A stretch of DNA of 25,786 bases from an uncultured Collinsella sp. Lineage in GTDB: Bacteria > Actinomycetota > Coriobacteriia > Coriobacteriales > Coriobacteriaceae. Positions 1 to 7,836 of the stretch are shown one piece after another. Position 1 is the stretch's first letter. Each line of letters begins with the position of its first letter. The stretch covers positions 1-25,786 of the forward strand of contig CABUUK010000036.1 of the NCBI GenBank assembly GCA_902494765.1, read 5' to 3'. A model generated the notes under the pieces. The model saw only the letters and a list, made by a program, of their open reading frames with translations, ran no database searches and was not told the DNA's origin. A program made the position numbers and the translations under genes.

Positions 1-71
1 CCGAGCTCGAAGAGCCCTATGGCCGCCTTCCTGGCCTCGACATCATGCTTCACCCTCAAATCAACGCGCAT
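1..71 (-). CDS. Possible transposase-like protein, N-terminal fragment
   Basis: Reading the minus strand from an ATG at 71, 23 codons stay open to the window edge and give MRVDLRVKHDVEARKAAIGL followed by FEL. A GGGAGG SD-like sequence lies about 8 nt upstream, inside the right half of the preceding hairpin. The pattern (basic, then a helix with KAAI.LFE.G) resembles the start of the helix-turn-helix domain of IS3-type OrfA proteins, but the fragment is too short to assign. It may be only a chance open frame. The rest of the gene is outside the window. Confidence 0.35.
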   Translation of the reverse strand, partial: MRVDLRVKHDVEARKAAIGLFEL

Positions 72-112
72 AAAGAAAGCCTCCCATTTCTCATGTCCAA
101 GAAATGGGAGGC
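70..112 (-). terminator. Intrinsic terminator of argS
   Basis: Perfect 12-bp inverted repeat, GCCTCCCATTTC (79-90) and GAAATGGGAGGC (101-112), with a 10-nt loop. On the minus strand it is followed by TTTCTTTAT and lies about 70 bp past the argS stop. The GGGAGG in its 3' arm could also serve as the ribosome site of the open frame that starts at 71. Confidence 0.7.
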
Positions 113-180
113 AGTTCAGTGGGAGATCGGGCTTTCAAGGCTTAGTTAAACCAAGTCTGTACGGTCAAATGACCCGCAGA

Positions 181-2034
181 TTACATCTGCTCGGGAGCGG
201 AGACACCAACAAGGGTGAGCACCAGGGCGAGCGTCACGCGGACGGCATCGCAAGCGGCCAGACGGGCACGCGAAAGCTCGGGGTCGACGGGACGGCCCTC
301 GCTCGGCAGCACCTGGCAAGCAGCATAGAAGCTGTGGAAGTCGCCGGCGAGCTCCTCGGCAAAGTGCGTCAGACGGAACGGAGCGCGGTCGCGAGCGCAG
401 CTGGCGATGAGGTCGGTGAGCTCGTTGAGCTTACGCGAAAGGGCGAGCTCGGTCGGGTCGGTCAGCAGCGAGTAATCGACGTTCTCACCGATGGCCTTGG
501 CGGCAACGGCCTTCATGCCCATCTCGTCAGCCTGCTCGGGCGTAACGTCAGCGGCACGACGCAGGATGGAGCACACGCGGGCGTGAGCGTACTGCACGTA
601 ATAGACCGGGTTGGAGTTGTCGCGCTTCTTGACGGCCTCGATATCGAAGTCGACCATCTGGTTGGAGCTCTTGGAGATGAGCGTGTAACGAGCGGCGTCG
701 GAGCCAACCTCGTCGACGAGCTCCTGCAGGGTCACCATGGTGCCCTTGCGCTTGGACATACGGACGGGCTTGCCGTTACGCAGCAGGTTGACGAGCTGGC
801 CCAGCAGAACCTCGAACTTGCCGGGGTAACCCAAGGCATCGCAGACGCAGCGGACGCGCTCGATGTAGCCGTGGTGGTCGGCGCCCCAGATGTCGATGAC
901 GTGGTCGACGCGCTGGAACTTATCCCAGTGATAGGCGACGTCGGAGGCAAAGTAGGTGTACTCGCCGTCGGACTTGATCAGCACGCGGTCCTTGTCGTCG
1001 CCCAGATCGGTGGAACGGAACCACAGGGCGCCGTCCTTGGTATAGAGGTAGCCCATCTTGTCGAGCTTCTCAAAAGCGCGGTCGACGGCGGAGGTGCCGG
1101 CGGTCTCGCCCTCGGTGTCCTTCACATACAGCGAGCGCTCGGAGAACCAACGATCGAAGTCGCAATTGACGGCGTGGCAGAGGTCGCGCATGTTGTCGAC
1201 CATCTTTACGTAGCCGCGCTCGCGGAAGCTCTCCATGCGCTCCTGAGGATCGGCGTCGACCCACTTATCGCCGTCGGTGCGCCAGAACTCAGCAGCCTCG
1301 TCGATGATGTAGTCGCCGCCGTAGGAGTCCTTGCCCAGGGTCTCGGCAAAGTTGTCCTGATACGGATGGGTCTCGGGATGCTCGTCGTTCTCGTCGGCGA
1401 CAAAGGCGTCGCGGTCGGCGATCAAGATCTTGTGAGCCTCGTCGATATCCACGCCCTGCTTGGCGATGATGTCGGCAAGCTGCATATAGCGCGTGCTGAT
1501 GGAGTTGCCGAAGGTGTTCATCTGAGAGCCGTGGTCGTTGATGTAGAACTCACGCTGGATGTCGTAACCGGCGTGGTCCATAACACGGCAGAGCGAGTCG
1601 CCCAGCGCGGCCCAGCGGCCGTGGCCAATGTGCATGGGGCCGACGGGGTTGGCGGAAACGAACTCGACCTGGGTCTTCAGGCCACCACCGACGTTGGACT
1701 TAGCGAAGTCCATGCCCTTCTCGCGAGCCTCGCCAAAGATGGCATTCTTGACGGCAACGGAGAGGTAGAAGTTGATGAAGCCAGGGCCTGCGATCTCGAC
1801 TTTCTCAATCGCGGGGTCCTCGGGCATATGGGCAACGATGGCCTCGGCGATCTTGCGCGGGGCGCAGTGGGCCAGCTTGGCGGACTTCAGGGCCATGGTA
1901 GAGGTCCACTCGCCATGAGAAGTGTCAGCCGGTCGCTCGATAGCGCAATCGTCAAGTTCAAATGCGGAAAGGTCGCCGGCCTCCTGGGCCGCAGCAAGCG
2001 CAGCGCGTACCAGCTCTTCAATCTTCTCGGGCAT
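181..2034 (-). CDS. argS: Arginyl-tRNA synthetase
   Basis: Class I aminoacyl-tRNA synthetase that attaches arginine to tRNA-Arg in the cytoplasm. The 617-residue product has the ArgRS-specific sequence FVSANPVGPMHIGHG (HIGH signature at residues 135-138) and a KMSKS equivalent, RMSKRKG, near residues 425-431, followed by a C-terminal anticodon-binding domain ending VSAPEQM. Residues about 205-275 form a long acidic stretch between the HIGH and KMSKS halves, which partly explains why it is longer than the usual 550-590. The frame is open upstream to 2163, but the ATG at 2034 is chosen because AAGGAGGATCT directly precedes it and MPEKIEELVRAAL is a normal ArgRS N-terminus. A terminator hairpin follows the stop. 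Confidence 0.97.
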   Translation of the reverse strand: MPEKIEELVRAALAAAQEAGDLSAFELDDCAIERPADTSHGEWTSTMALKSAKLAHCAPRKIAEAIVAHMPEDPAIEKVEIAGPGFINFYLSVAVKNAIFGEAREKGMDFAKSNVGGGLKTQVEFVSANPVGPMHIGHGRWAALGDSLCRVMDHAGYDIQREFYINDHGSQMNTFGNSISTRYMQLADIIAKQGVDIDEAHKILIADRDAFVADENDEHPETHPYQDNFAETLGKDSYGGDYIIDEAAEFWRTDGDKWVDADPQERMESFRERGYVKMVDNMRDLCHAVNCDFDRWFSERSLYVKDTEGETAGTSAVDRAFEKLDKMGYLYTKDGALWFRSTDLGDDKDRVLIKSDGEYTYFASDVAYHWDKFQRVDHVIDIWGADHHGYIERVRCVCDALGYPGKFEVLLGQLVNLLRNGKPVRMSKRKGTMVTLQELVDEVGSDAARYTLISKSSNQMVDFDIEAVKKRDNSNPVYYVQYAHARVCSILRRAADVTPEQADEMGMKAVAAKAIGENVDYSLLTDPTELALSRKLNELTDLIASCARDRAPFRLTHFAEELAGDFHSFYAACQVLPSEGRPVDPELSRARLAACDAVRVTLALVLTLVGVSAPEQM

Positions 2035-2376
2035 AGATCCTCCTTGTGTTAAAGCCCCCGAGCTCTTGGTCACTCGTAGGGCAAAAGCCAGAGTTTGTAG
2101 CACTCTATCACAAGCGACGGGCACTGTCGCAGGGTAAAGCCAATCGATATTGCATATGCACAAAATTGACTACAGCTTGTATGGAGTCACTCAAAGATGC
2201 CGGTCTGCCTGCAGATTATGCAGGCGTTGAAAATGCATAAAGGTGTGAATGAGCTGCGTCTGTTATCGAATACTCTTACCTATCGGAGTTGTGTGCTTTT
2301 CCTGCATAAAGTGAGAATTTGCGCACGTCAGCGTGTTATTCTAGACATACGTAAATTCGTATAAGTTGGAGGTAGC
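2035..2376. other. Divergent intergenic region argS / CarD gene
   Basis: This 342-bp gap holds the leader regions of two divergent genes and no convincing small gene. Visible elements are a 10-bp palindrome TGCATATGCA at 2151-2160, a short hairpin CCTGCA-gatta-TGCAGG near 2208-2225, and two GCATAAAG motifs (about 2235 and 2304). No T-box-like structure was recognised upstream of argS. Confidence 0.5.
2319..2347 (+). promoter_or_regulatory. Candidate promoter of the CarD-family gene
   Basis: TTGCGC at 2319-2324 and TAGACA at 2342-2347 are separated by 17 nt and would start transcription about 20 nt before the ATG. The -10 box is a weak match (3 of 6), so this is tentative. Confidence 0.3.
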
Positions 2377-2862
2377 ATGTTCTCAATCGGTCAACACGTC
2401 ATTCATCCGGGTCAGGGAGTCTGCACCGTCGTCGGTTTTAGGGACGACACGCCGCAGCCCATGCTGCTGCTCGAGACCAAGCAGGGACATGCGCAGACGA
2501 TCCTCATGTACCCCGTGGCGCAGGCCGATCGTTTGCACGCCGCCATCTCTCAGCAAGATGCCGAGCACCTGCTGAGCCACTATGACGAGCTGGAGTGCGA
2601 CACCTTCACCGAGCGCAACAGCTCACTTGAGGAGACGCACTTTAAGCAGCAGCTCAAGCTGGGTGCGCCCGAGACGGTCCGCGTGGCAAAGACCATGATG
2701 CACCGCATTCGCCAGGCCGAGGAAGCTGATAAAAAGCCCAGCTCCTACTACATGCGCGTACTCAAGGAAGCCAAGCGCCGCTCCATCGAGGAGTTCGCCG
2801 TGGCCTTGGGCGTCACCGAGGAGGCCGCCGAAGCCCGTCTAGCTCAAGCCGCCCTCAATTAA
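2377..2862 (+). CDS. CarD/CdnL-family transcription regulator
   Basis: The 161-residue protein starts MFSIGQHVIHPGQGVCTVVG, the Tudor-like RNA-polymerase-interacting domain shared by CarD, CdnL and the Mfd/TRCF RID domain (residues about 1-60). The rest is helical, with a charged C-terminal part (about residues 105-161: MMHRIRQAEEADKKP, then KEAKRRSIEEFAVALG) matching the DNA-binding helical domain of the family. Such proteins bind the RNA polymerase beta subunit and stabilise open promoter complexes. TTGGAGGTAGC gives a good SD site before the ATG. The stop codon TAA is the first three bases of a palindromic repeat, and a strong terminator follows at 2931-2976. It is probably monocistronic. 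Confidence 0.9.
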   Translation: MFSIGQHVIHPGQGVCTVVGFRDDTPQPMLLLETKQGHAQTILMYPVAQADRLHAAISQQDAEHLLSHYDELECDTFTERNSSLEETHFKQQLKLGAPETVRVAKTMMHRIRQAEEADKKPSSYYMRVLKEAKRRSIEEFAVALGVTEEAAEARLAQAALN

Positions 2863-2903
2863 CCTGCCAAAAAGGGACAGGTTTATTTTGGCAGGTTTTA
2901 TCT
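2859..2903 (+). repeat. AACCTGCC palindrome, family 1 copy A
   Basis: Perfect 12-bp arms, AACCTGCCAAAA (2861-2872) and TTTTGGCAGGTT (2886-2897), with a 13-nt asymmetric loop containing GGGACAGG, then TTTATCT. The TAA stop of the CarD-family gene overlaps its left end. The hairpin followed by T-rich sequence could also end transcription. Related copies lie at 4107-4149 and 4877-4920. Confidence 0.85.
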
Positions 2904-3218
2904 GGCCAAACATCAACAAACAATCAGTAAATGGTCGGGTGCTCCGTTTTGTTTAAGAGCGCCCGACCATTTTTCTATCGCCGTAAAAATGCGTGAAGCC
3001 CATTTGCGATGACATCACGCAAGGGCCGTCCAGATCGACGTAACCAACGCCCGCATCCACAACAAGCGCGCCCGTCTTACTCAATTACCATTAAAAAGCA
3101 TCAATTTGAAAACGCAATTATATTTCGGCAGGTAGCAGCTATAGTCGGTGAACTGAATCTCGACAACCGAAGCCCCCGAATGAGGTATCTTCAGCCCATC
3201 CAAGCTAAAGGAGGGGCC
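2863..3218. other. Intergenic region between CarD gene and RAYT gene
   Basis: This gap contains repeat copy A, the terminator at 2929-2976, and about 240 bp of comparatively AT-rich sequence ahead of the transposase. The transposase frame is open back to 3009, but the upstream part lacks an SD site and family-like residues, so it is read as untranslated leader. TTATATTT near 3118 could be a -10 region, without a good -35. Confidence 0.45.
2929..2976 (+). terminator. Intrinsic terminator after the CarD-family gene
   Basis: ATGGTCGGGTGCTC (2931-2944) pairs with GAGCGCCCGACCAT (2957-2970), with one mismatch-type position, and is followed by TTTTCT. The A-rich 5' side means it could also work on the minus strand. 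Confidence 0.8.
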
Positions 3219-3977
3219 ATGCCGAGAAAACCTCGTTCAAAGTCACCAACCGGTTATTTCCACGTCACGTTGCGTGGAAACGGAGGGCAATTGCTGTTTG
3301 ACGATGCCGAGGACCGAATCGCCATGCTTCAGATCCTCGATGCGATCCTCCCCAAACACAATATCGAGCTTATCGCTTGGTGTCTTATGGGGAGCCACAT
3401 TCATCTACTCATCGACGATCCGGACGACCGTAAGAGCGACGCGATGCACGCGGTAGCCGTATCGTATGCGGGCAGGTACAATGCGCGGACAGGGCATATC
3501 GGCCACGTGTTTCAGGAACGGTTTTGGGATTCGCCCATTAAGTCGGAAGTATATTTACTCGAAGCAATTCGATACATCCATCTGAATCCACAAAAAGCAG
3601 GACTGGCGGCATATGACGAATATCCCTGGAGCAGCCATCGCGAGTATCTAATGAGCGCCAGGTCACGGCCGCATGTCACCGGCAGCGTTGTCGGTGTTTT
3701 ATTCCCAACACCTCGCTCATACCTTAAGCTCATGGAAAGCACGGCGTCGCTTCCCTATCGCCCCAGCGCAACAGCCAAGGTTCGCGAGGAAGATCTATGC
3801 GAATTTGGCACGGCAATCGTGCAGAGTGTCGCAGGATGTGCTCCGACGGAACTTAAATCCGTCTCCAAGCCACTTCGCAATGAGGCGATTCTCGCGCTTC
3901 GAAAACAAGGGCTAACGGTTAAGCAGGTTCAGCTGCTGACCGGACTGGGAACATGGATTATCAAGAACGCGTCCTAA
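3219..3977 (+). CDS. REP-associated tyrosine transposase (RAYT), Y1/HUH type
   Basis: The 252-residue protein belongs to the IS200-like Y1 transposase superfamily. It has the HUH metal site as GSHIHLLID (His60, His62) after a strand typical of the family (ELIAWCLMGSH), and a likely catalytic Tyr112 in SEVYLLEAIRYIHLNPQKAG, where E. coli TnpA-REP has its DYRRHVDYIHYNP motif. YPWSSHREY (135-143) is another RAYT hallmark. The last 35 residues (ILALRKQGLTVKQVQLLTGL) look like a helix-turn-helix. The ATG at 3219 is chosen for the strong AAAGGAGGGGCC SD. Such enzymes nick and rejoin single-stranded REP hairpins. The gene is less GC-rich than its neighbours and lies between family 1 palindromes at 2859-2903 and 4107-4149, the arrangement expected of a REP/RAYT unit. 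It appears intact. Confidence 0.9.
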   Translation: MPRKPRSKSPTGYFHVTLRGNGGQLLFDDAEDRIAMLQILDAILPKHNIELIAWCLMGSHIHLLIDDPDDRKSDAMHAVAVSYAGRYNARTGHIGHVFQERFWDSPIKSEVYLLEAIRYIHLNPQKAGLAAYDEYPWSSHREYLMSARSRPHVTGSVVGVLFPTPRSYLKLMESTASLPYRPSATAKVREEDLCEFGTAIVQSVAGCAPTELKSVSKPLRNEAILALRKQGLTVKQVQLLTGLGTWIIKNAS

Positions 3978-4062
3978 CGTCGCGTTTACCGAGTTACGGA
4001 TACGGCGAAGCGCAACTGCCTGCCGCGAGGCACCGCATTCGCCAGCGTCTCCATGTCAAACA

Positions 4063-4103
4063 GAAAACGCTTCCGCTGAATAACGTCCAACGGAAGCGTT
4101 TTC
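4063..4103. terminator. Strong hairpin, probable bidirectional terminator
   Basis: Perfect 13-bp stem, GAAAACGCTTCCG (4063-4075) and CGGAAGCGTTTTC (4091-4103), with a 15-nt loop. It lies between the convergent transposase and HD-domain genes and carries T-rich and A-rich arm ends, so it can serve either side. Confidence 0.6.
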
Positions 4104-4106
4104 CCA

Positions 4107-4149
4107 GATAAAATCTACCAAAATAAACCTGTCCCAATTTGGCAGGTTA
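4107..4149 (-). repeat. AACCTGCC palindrome, family 1 copy B
   Basis: Left arm AATCTACCAAAA (4112-4123) and right arm ATTTGGCAGGTT (4137-4148) are a slightly degenerate pair around AAACCTGTCCC. Read on the minus strand it begins with the TAA stop of the HD-domain gene (4147-4149) and ends with TTTTATCT, as in copy A. Confidence 0.8.
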
Positions 4150-4746
4150 GGCCTGGAAGGTGTCGCGGTCGGGCGCGAAGGACTGCATGGCCGCGATGGT
4201 GCGGTCAAAGAGCTCGGGGAGCTCCCAGCCGAGCATCTCGGCGCCCTGCGAAATCACGTCGCGCGAGCAGCCGGCGGCAAAGCGCTTGTCCTTGAACTTC
4301 TTCTTGAGCGACTTGGCCGTAAAGTCCATGACGCTCTTGCTCGGACGCATGGTCACGGCAGCACCGATCAGGCCGGTGAGCTCGTCGCAAGCAAACAGGA
4401 TCTTCTCCATCTGCAGCTCGGGCTTGGGCAGCGAGGTATTGAAATCGGACGTGTGCGTCTGAATAGCGCGAATGAGTTCGGGAGAGGCACCCTCGCCCTC
4501 AAGGATCTCGGCCGCATAGATGGTGTGGTTCACGGGATCGTCCTCATGCTCCTCCCAATCCAGGTCGTGCAGCAAACCGACGATGCCCCAAAACTCCTCG
4601 TTCTCGGGGTCGAACTCGCGCGCAAAGTAGCGCATGGTGCCCTCGACCGTTTCGCCGTGGGTGATGTGGAACGGGTCCTTGTTGTGCTCGTTGAGCAATT
4701 CGAACGCACGGTCGCGGGTGATTCCGGCGGAAAGCGTCTGGGACAT
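4147..4746 (-). CDS. HD-domain hydrolase
   Basis: The 199-residue protein has an HD-superfamily metal site: His30 (ITHGETVEGTMRYFA), His60-Asp61 in VGLLHDLDWEEHEDDP and His98 (AIQTHTSDF). This pattern fits predicted metal-dependent phosphohydrolases of the YfbR/HDIG-like type. The substrate cannot be read from sequence. The frame is open upstream to 4869, but ATG 4746 has GGAGG about 7 nt upstream and gives a natural start. The stop codon belongs to repeat copy B. It lies downstream of proA in the minus direction, with repeat copy C between the two. Confidence 0.85.
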   Translation of the reverse strand: MSQTLSAGITRDRAFELLNEHNKDPFHITHGETVEGTMRYFAREFDPENEEFWGIVGLLHDLDWEEHEDDPVNHTIYAAEILEGEGASPELIRAIQTHTSDFNTSLPKPELQMEKILFACDELTGLIGAAVTMRPSKSVMDFTAKSLKKKFKDKRFAAGCSRDVISQGAEMLGWELPELFDRTIAAMQSFAPDRDTFQA

Positions 4747-4876
4747 GGCAATACCTCCAGGTGAGTCGGTGCTAAGACACGGTGTCACTATCGTATATCG
4801 CCGCGGCTCAAGCCGAAAGGCAGAAAAAGCATGCGGAGGAAAAAGCCGGGCGAACGCGTCGCCCGGCAAAACCGCA

Positions 4877-4920
4877 GATAAAACCTGCCAAAATAAACCT
4901 GTCCCTTTTTGGTAGGTTTA
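4877..4920 (-). repeat. AACCTGCC palindrome, family 1 copy C
   Basis: Arms AAACCTGCCAAAA (4881-4893) and TTTTTGGTAGGTTT (4906-4919) surround TAAACCTGTCCC. On the minus strand it starts at the TAA stop of proA (4918-4920) and ends with the same TTTTATCT. Confidence 0.85.
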
Positions 4921-6204
4921 GGGGCGGACCTGGCCGGTGCCGCGGAGCTTGTATTTGTAGGTGGTGAGGGCCTCGGCGGCAAAGGGGCCACGGGCGTGGA
5001 GCTTTTGGGTCGAGATGCCGATCTCGGCGCCCAGGCCAAACTCGCCGCCGTCGGTGAAGCGCGTGCTGGCGTTGGCGTACACGGCCGAGGCATCGACCGC
5101 ATCCAGGAAGTGCTCGCAAGCATCCGTGTCCTCGGCAACAATGGCCTCGGAGTGCATCGTGCCGTAGCGGTTGATGTGTGCGATGGCCTCGTCCTCGTTT
5201 GCCACGACCTTCACGCTCATCTCGAGCGCCAGGTACTCGCGACCCCAGTCCTCCTCAGTCGCGGCGACGTAGTCATCACCCTCGGCAAGCCCGGCATCGG
5301 CGCATGCGGCGTAGGTTGCCTCGTCGCCGTGAATGAGCACGCCGTGGTCATGCAGCACGGCCACGACCGCGGGCAAAAACGCATCGGCCACAGCATGGTC
5401 GACCAGCAGCGACTCGGCGGCATTGCACACGCCTACGCGCTGGGTCTTGGCATTAACGATAATGTTGAGTGCCTTATCAAAGTCGGCGGATTCATGCACG
5501 TAGATGTGGCAGTTGCCCGTACCCGTCTCGATCACCGGCACGAGCGACTCGCGCACGCAGCGCTGGATCAGGCCTGCACCGCCACGCGGAATGAGCACGT
5601 CGACAATACCGCGGAGCTTCATGAGCTCGCCAGTGGCCTCGCGGTCGGTGGACTCGATCATCGACACGGCCTCGCGCGGGAAGCCCTTGGCCTCGAGCGC
5701 ATCGGCCAGCAGCTCGGCGATCATGGCACACGAGTGATAGGCCAGCGAACCGCCGCGCAGAATGCAGGCGTTGCCGGTGCGTATGCAGATGCCTGCGGCG
5801 TCGGCCGTCACGTTGGGGCGCGCCTCGTAGACCATGGCGACCAGGCCCAGCGGCACACTCACACGGGTCAAGTCCACGCCGCTTGCAAGCACGCGGTGGT
5901 CGAGCACGCGGCCCACGGGATCGGGCAGCTCGGCGAGCTTTTCCAGGCCGGCGGCCATGCCCTCGACGCGCTCGGGCGTCAGCAGCAGGCGATCGAGCAG
6001 TCCGGCCGAGGTACCCGCATCGCGCGCGGCGGACATATCGAGCTCGTTGGCGGCAACGATGGAATCGACGCCATCGCGCAGCGCCTCGGCCATGGCGCGC
6101 ACGGCCTCCTGACGCTGCTCATCGCTCGCCGTGGCAAGCGAGGCCGACGCTGCCTTGGCGGCAACGGCAAGATCGTGGACGTACGTGGCTATATCGACCG
6201 ACAT
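4918..6204 (-). CDS. proA: Gamma-glutamyl phosphate reductase (glutamate-5-semialdehyde dehydrogenase)
   Basis: Second step of proline synthesis: NADPH-dependent reduction of glutamyl-5-phosphate to glutamate-5-semialdehyde. The 428-residue length is normal. Family features are VPLGLVAMVYEARPNVTADAA, ACILRGGS, the catalytic cysteine in QRVGVCNAAESLLV, and the C-terminal NASTRFTDGGEFGLGAEIGI. The ATG at 6204 follows an AAAGGG SD. It ends exactly in repeat copy C. Its partner proB is on the same strand at 7837-8964, with an opposite-strand hydrolase between them, so the two cannot be a simple proBA operon. Confidence 0.97.
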   Translation of the reverse strand: MSVDIATYVHDLAVAAKAASASLATASDEQRQEAVRAMAEALRDGVDSIVAANELDMSAARDAGTSAGLLDRLLLTPERVEGMAAGLEKLAELPDPVGRVLDHRVLASGVDLTRVSVPLGLVAMVYEARPNVTADAAGICIRTGNACILRGGSLAYHSCAMIAELLADALEAKGFPREAVSMIESTDREATGELMKLRGIVDVLIPRGGAGLIQRCVRESLVPVIETGTGNCHIYVHESADFDKALNIIVNAKTQRVGVCNAAESLLVDHAVADAFLPAVVAVLHDHGVLIHGDEATYAACADAGLAEGDDYVAATEEDWGREYLALEMSVKVVANEDEAIAHINRYGTMHSEAIVAEDTDACEHFLDAVDASAVYANASTRFTDGGEFGLGAEIGISTQKLHARGPFAAEALTTYKYKLRGTGQVRP

Positions 6205-6247
6205 GGGCGGCCCTTTCTCCTAGAAGCTTGCAACCATGGTAGCCGAT

Positions 6248-6278
6248 TTGCGCATGGCCTCGCCCGCGGCGGTAGAAT
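6248..6278 (+). promoter_or_regulatory. Candidate promoter of the alpha/beta hydrolase gene
   Basis: TTGCGC at 6248-6253 and TAGAAT at 6273-6278 with a 19-nt spacer, ending about 38 nt before the ATG. The spacing is long, so confidence is low. Confidence 0.3.
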
Positions 6279-6316
6279 TGGTCAACCCGAAACACCGCAA
6301 CGAACGGAAGACTCAC

Positions 6317-7735
6317 ATGGCCCTCATCACTTCGTACCACTTCCCCGGCCTTTATGTCGAGGACCACAGCATCGACGTCCCCCTTGACTGGCGCGGCCTG
6401 GAGCCGATGCTCCTGGCCGTCGGCAGCACCATGCGCCGCGGCGCTATGCCGGCACCCATCGCCGGCGCGCCCGAGAGCATCAAGCTCTTCTACCGCGTGG
6501 TTTGCGCGCCCGACCGCATCAACGACGATCTGCCGCTGCTCCTGTTTTTGCAGGGCGGCCCCGGCGGCGAGAGCCCGCGTCCGCTGTCGCCCACAAGCGA
6601 CGGCTGGATCGAGGAGGCCGTCAAGCACTTCCGCGTGGTCCTTCCCGACCAGCGCGGCACCGGACGCAGTAGCTGCGTGGACGGACGCACGATCAAGGCA
6701 CTGGGTGATCGCGCAACGGCCGTCGGCGCCGATACAGCACGCTCGCAGGCGGACTTCCTCAAGCGCCACCTCGCCAGCTCCATCGTGCGCGATTTTGAGT
6801 ACCTGCGTCTAGTGGGCTTTGGCGGCAAGCCGTGGGTCACGCTCGGCCAGAGCTACGGCGGCTTTTTGACGCTGAGCTATCTGTCGCTCTTCCCCGAGGG
6901 CGTGGCGGCAAGCTTTACCTGCGGCGGCATTCCGCACGTGCCGGCGAGCGCCAGCGAGGTCTACGCGCACACCTTCCCACGCATGGCAGCCAAGACGCAG
7001 CAGTATTACGACCGCTACCCCGCCGACGTCGAGCGCGTGGCGACCCTGGCAGATACCCTCGAGGAGCAAAAGCCCGTGCTGCCCGACGGCTCGCCGATGA
7101 CGGTCGAGCGCCTACAGCTCATGGGCAGCGACTTTGGCATGAAGCCGAGCTTTGAGCGCATGCATTGGATTATCGATCACGCTTTTGTTGACGGCGACGG
7201 CACGCTGGCCTGCGGCGCCTCGGTATCTGACAGCTTTTTGATGCGCGCCTTCGAGCGCACCAACACGCGCACAAACCCGCTGTACTGGACACTGCAGGAG
7301 TTCATCTACGCCGACGGCGATACCATGCCCATTCGCTGGGCCGCGGCAGAAGAGAAGGCACGCCGTGCCGAGTTCGACACCCTCGCGCGCCCGCTCATGT
7401 TTACCGGCGAGGCCATGTTCCCGTGGATGTTCGAGCAGATGCCCGAGCTTAAGCCGTTTAAACCCGCCATGGACCTGCTGATGGAAGACACCAGCTGGGA
7501 CAAGATCTACGACCCGCAGCGCCTGGCTTGCAACGAGGTGCCGCTCCAGGCCGCGGTGTACTTCGATGACATGTACGTGGACTCGGGCATGCAGCTCGAC
7601 ACGCTCGACCGCGTGGGCAACTCGCACGCCTGGGTGACCAACGAGTTCGAGCACGACGGCCTGCACGGCAGCGTGGTATTCAAGCACCTCTTCGACGAGG
7701 CCCTCAACCGCGGAGACCTGCGCCGAATCTTCTAG
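6317..7735 (+). CDS. Alpha/beta hydrolase, proline iminopeptidase-like (peptidase family S33)
   Basis: The 472-residue protein shows the S33 sequence set: oxyanion motif LFLQGGPGGES (residues 77-85), LPDQRGTGRSS (109-119), nucleophile elbow GQSYGG with Ser179, and a late HDGLHGS segment that probably supplies the catalytic histidine. Such enzymes remove N-terminal proline from peptides. It is longer than single-domain proline iminopeptidases (about 310), in the range of the larger prolyl aminopeptidases. No signal peptide is visible. The ATG at 6317 has only a modest GGAAG SD. It is divergent from proA and convergent with proB, so proline release from peptides may be genetically linked with proline synthesis. 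Specificity is inferred. Confidence 0.85.
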   Translation: MALITSYHFPGLYVEDHSIDVPLDWRGLEPMLLAVGSTMRRGAMPAPIAGAPESIKLFYRVVCAPDRINDDLPLLLFLQGGPGGESPRPLSPTSDGWIEEAVKHFRVVLPDQRGTGRSSCVDGRTIKALGDRATAVGADTARSQADFLKRHLASSIVRDFEYLRLVGFGGKPWVTLGQSYGGFLTLSYLSLFPEGVAASFTCGGIPHVPASASEVYAHTFPRMAAKTQQYYDRYPADVERVATLADTLEEQKPVLPDGSPMTVERLQLMGSDFGMKPSFERMHWIIDHAFVDGDGTLACGASVSDSFLMRAFERTNTRTNPLYWTLQEFIYADGDTMPIRWAAAEEKARRAEFDTLARPLMFTGEAMFPWMFEQMPELKPFKPAMDLLMEDTSWDKIYDPQRLACNEVPLQAAVYFDDMYVDSGMQLDTLDRVGNSHAWVTNEFEHDGLHGSVVFKHLFDEALNRGDLRRIF

Positions 7736-7753
7736 CAAAGGAGTATCCCCACC

Positions 7754-7788
7754 TGCCGGCACAATAGGAACGTCCCCAAGTGCCGGCA
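7754..7788. repeat. TGCCGGCA palindrome, family 3 copy A
   Basis: TGCCGGCA at 7754-7761 and 7781-7788 flank AATAGGAACGTCCCCAAG. The minus-strand reading TGCCGGCACTTGGGGACG matches the unit at 20461-20520. Confidence 0.75.
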
Positions 7789-7793
7789 AAAGC

Positions 7794-7833
7794 GAGGCAG
7801 CGCTGCTGGCAAAACGAACCGTAGCGCTGCCTC
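7794..7833. terminator. Bidirectional terminator between hydrolase and proB
   Basis: 11-bp stem GAGGCAGCGCT (7794-7804) and AGCGCTGCCTC (7823-7833), with A-rich sequence on the left and ACTTTAT on the right. It lies 3 bp past the proB stop and serves two convergent genes. Confidence 0.7.
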
Positions 7834-7836
7834 ACT

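Noticed and set aside
19..2052. 677-codon open frame on the plus strand
   Set aside because: It lies antisense to argS; long antisense frames are expected from GC-rich third positions, and the product has repetitive Val/Gly/Leu-rich composition without domains.
3009..3218. 70-residue N-terminal extension of the RAYT
   Set aside because: No SD at 3009, AT-rich and unlike the family; a strong SD precedes ATG 3219 and the family N-terminus.
4909..6387. 492-codon plus-strand open frame
   Set aside because: Antisense to proA, with His/Gly/Ala-rich composition and no SD or family motif.
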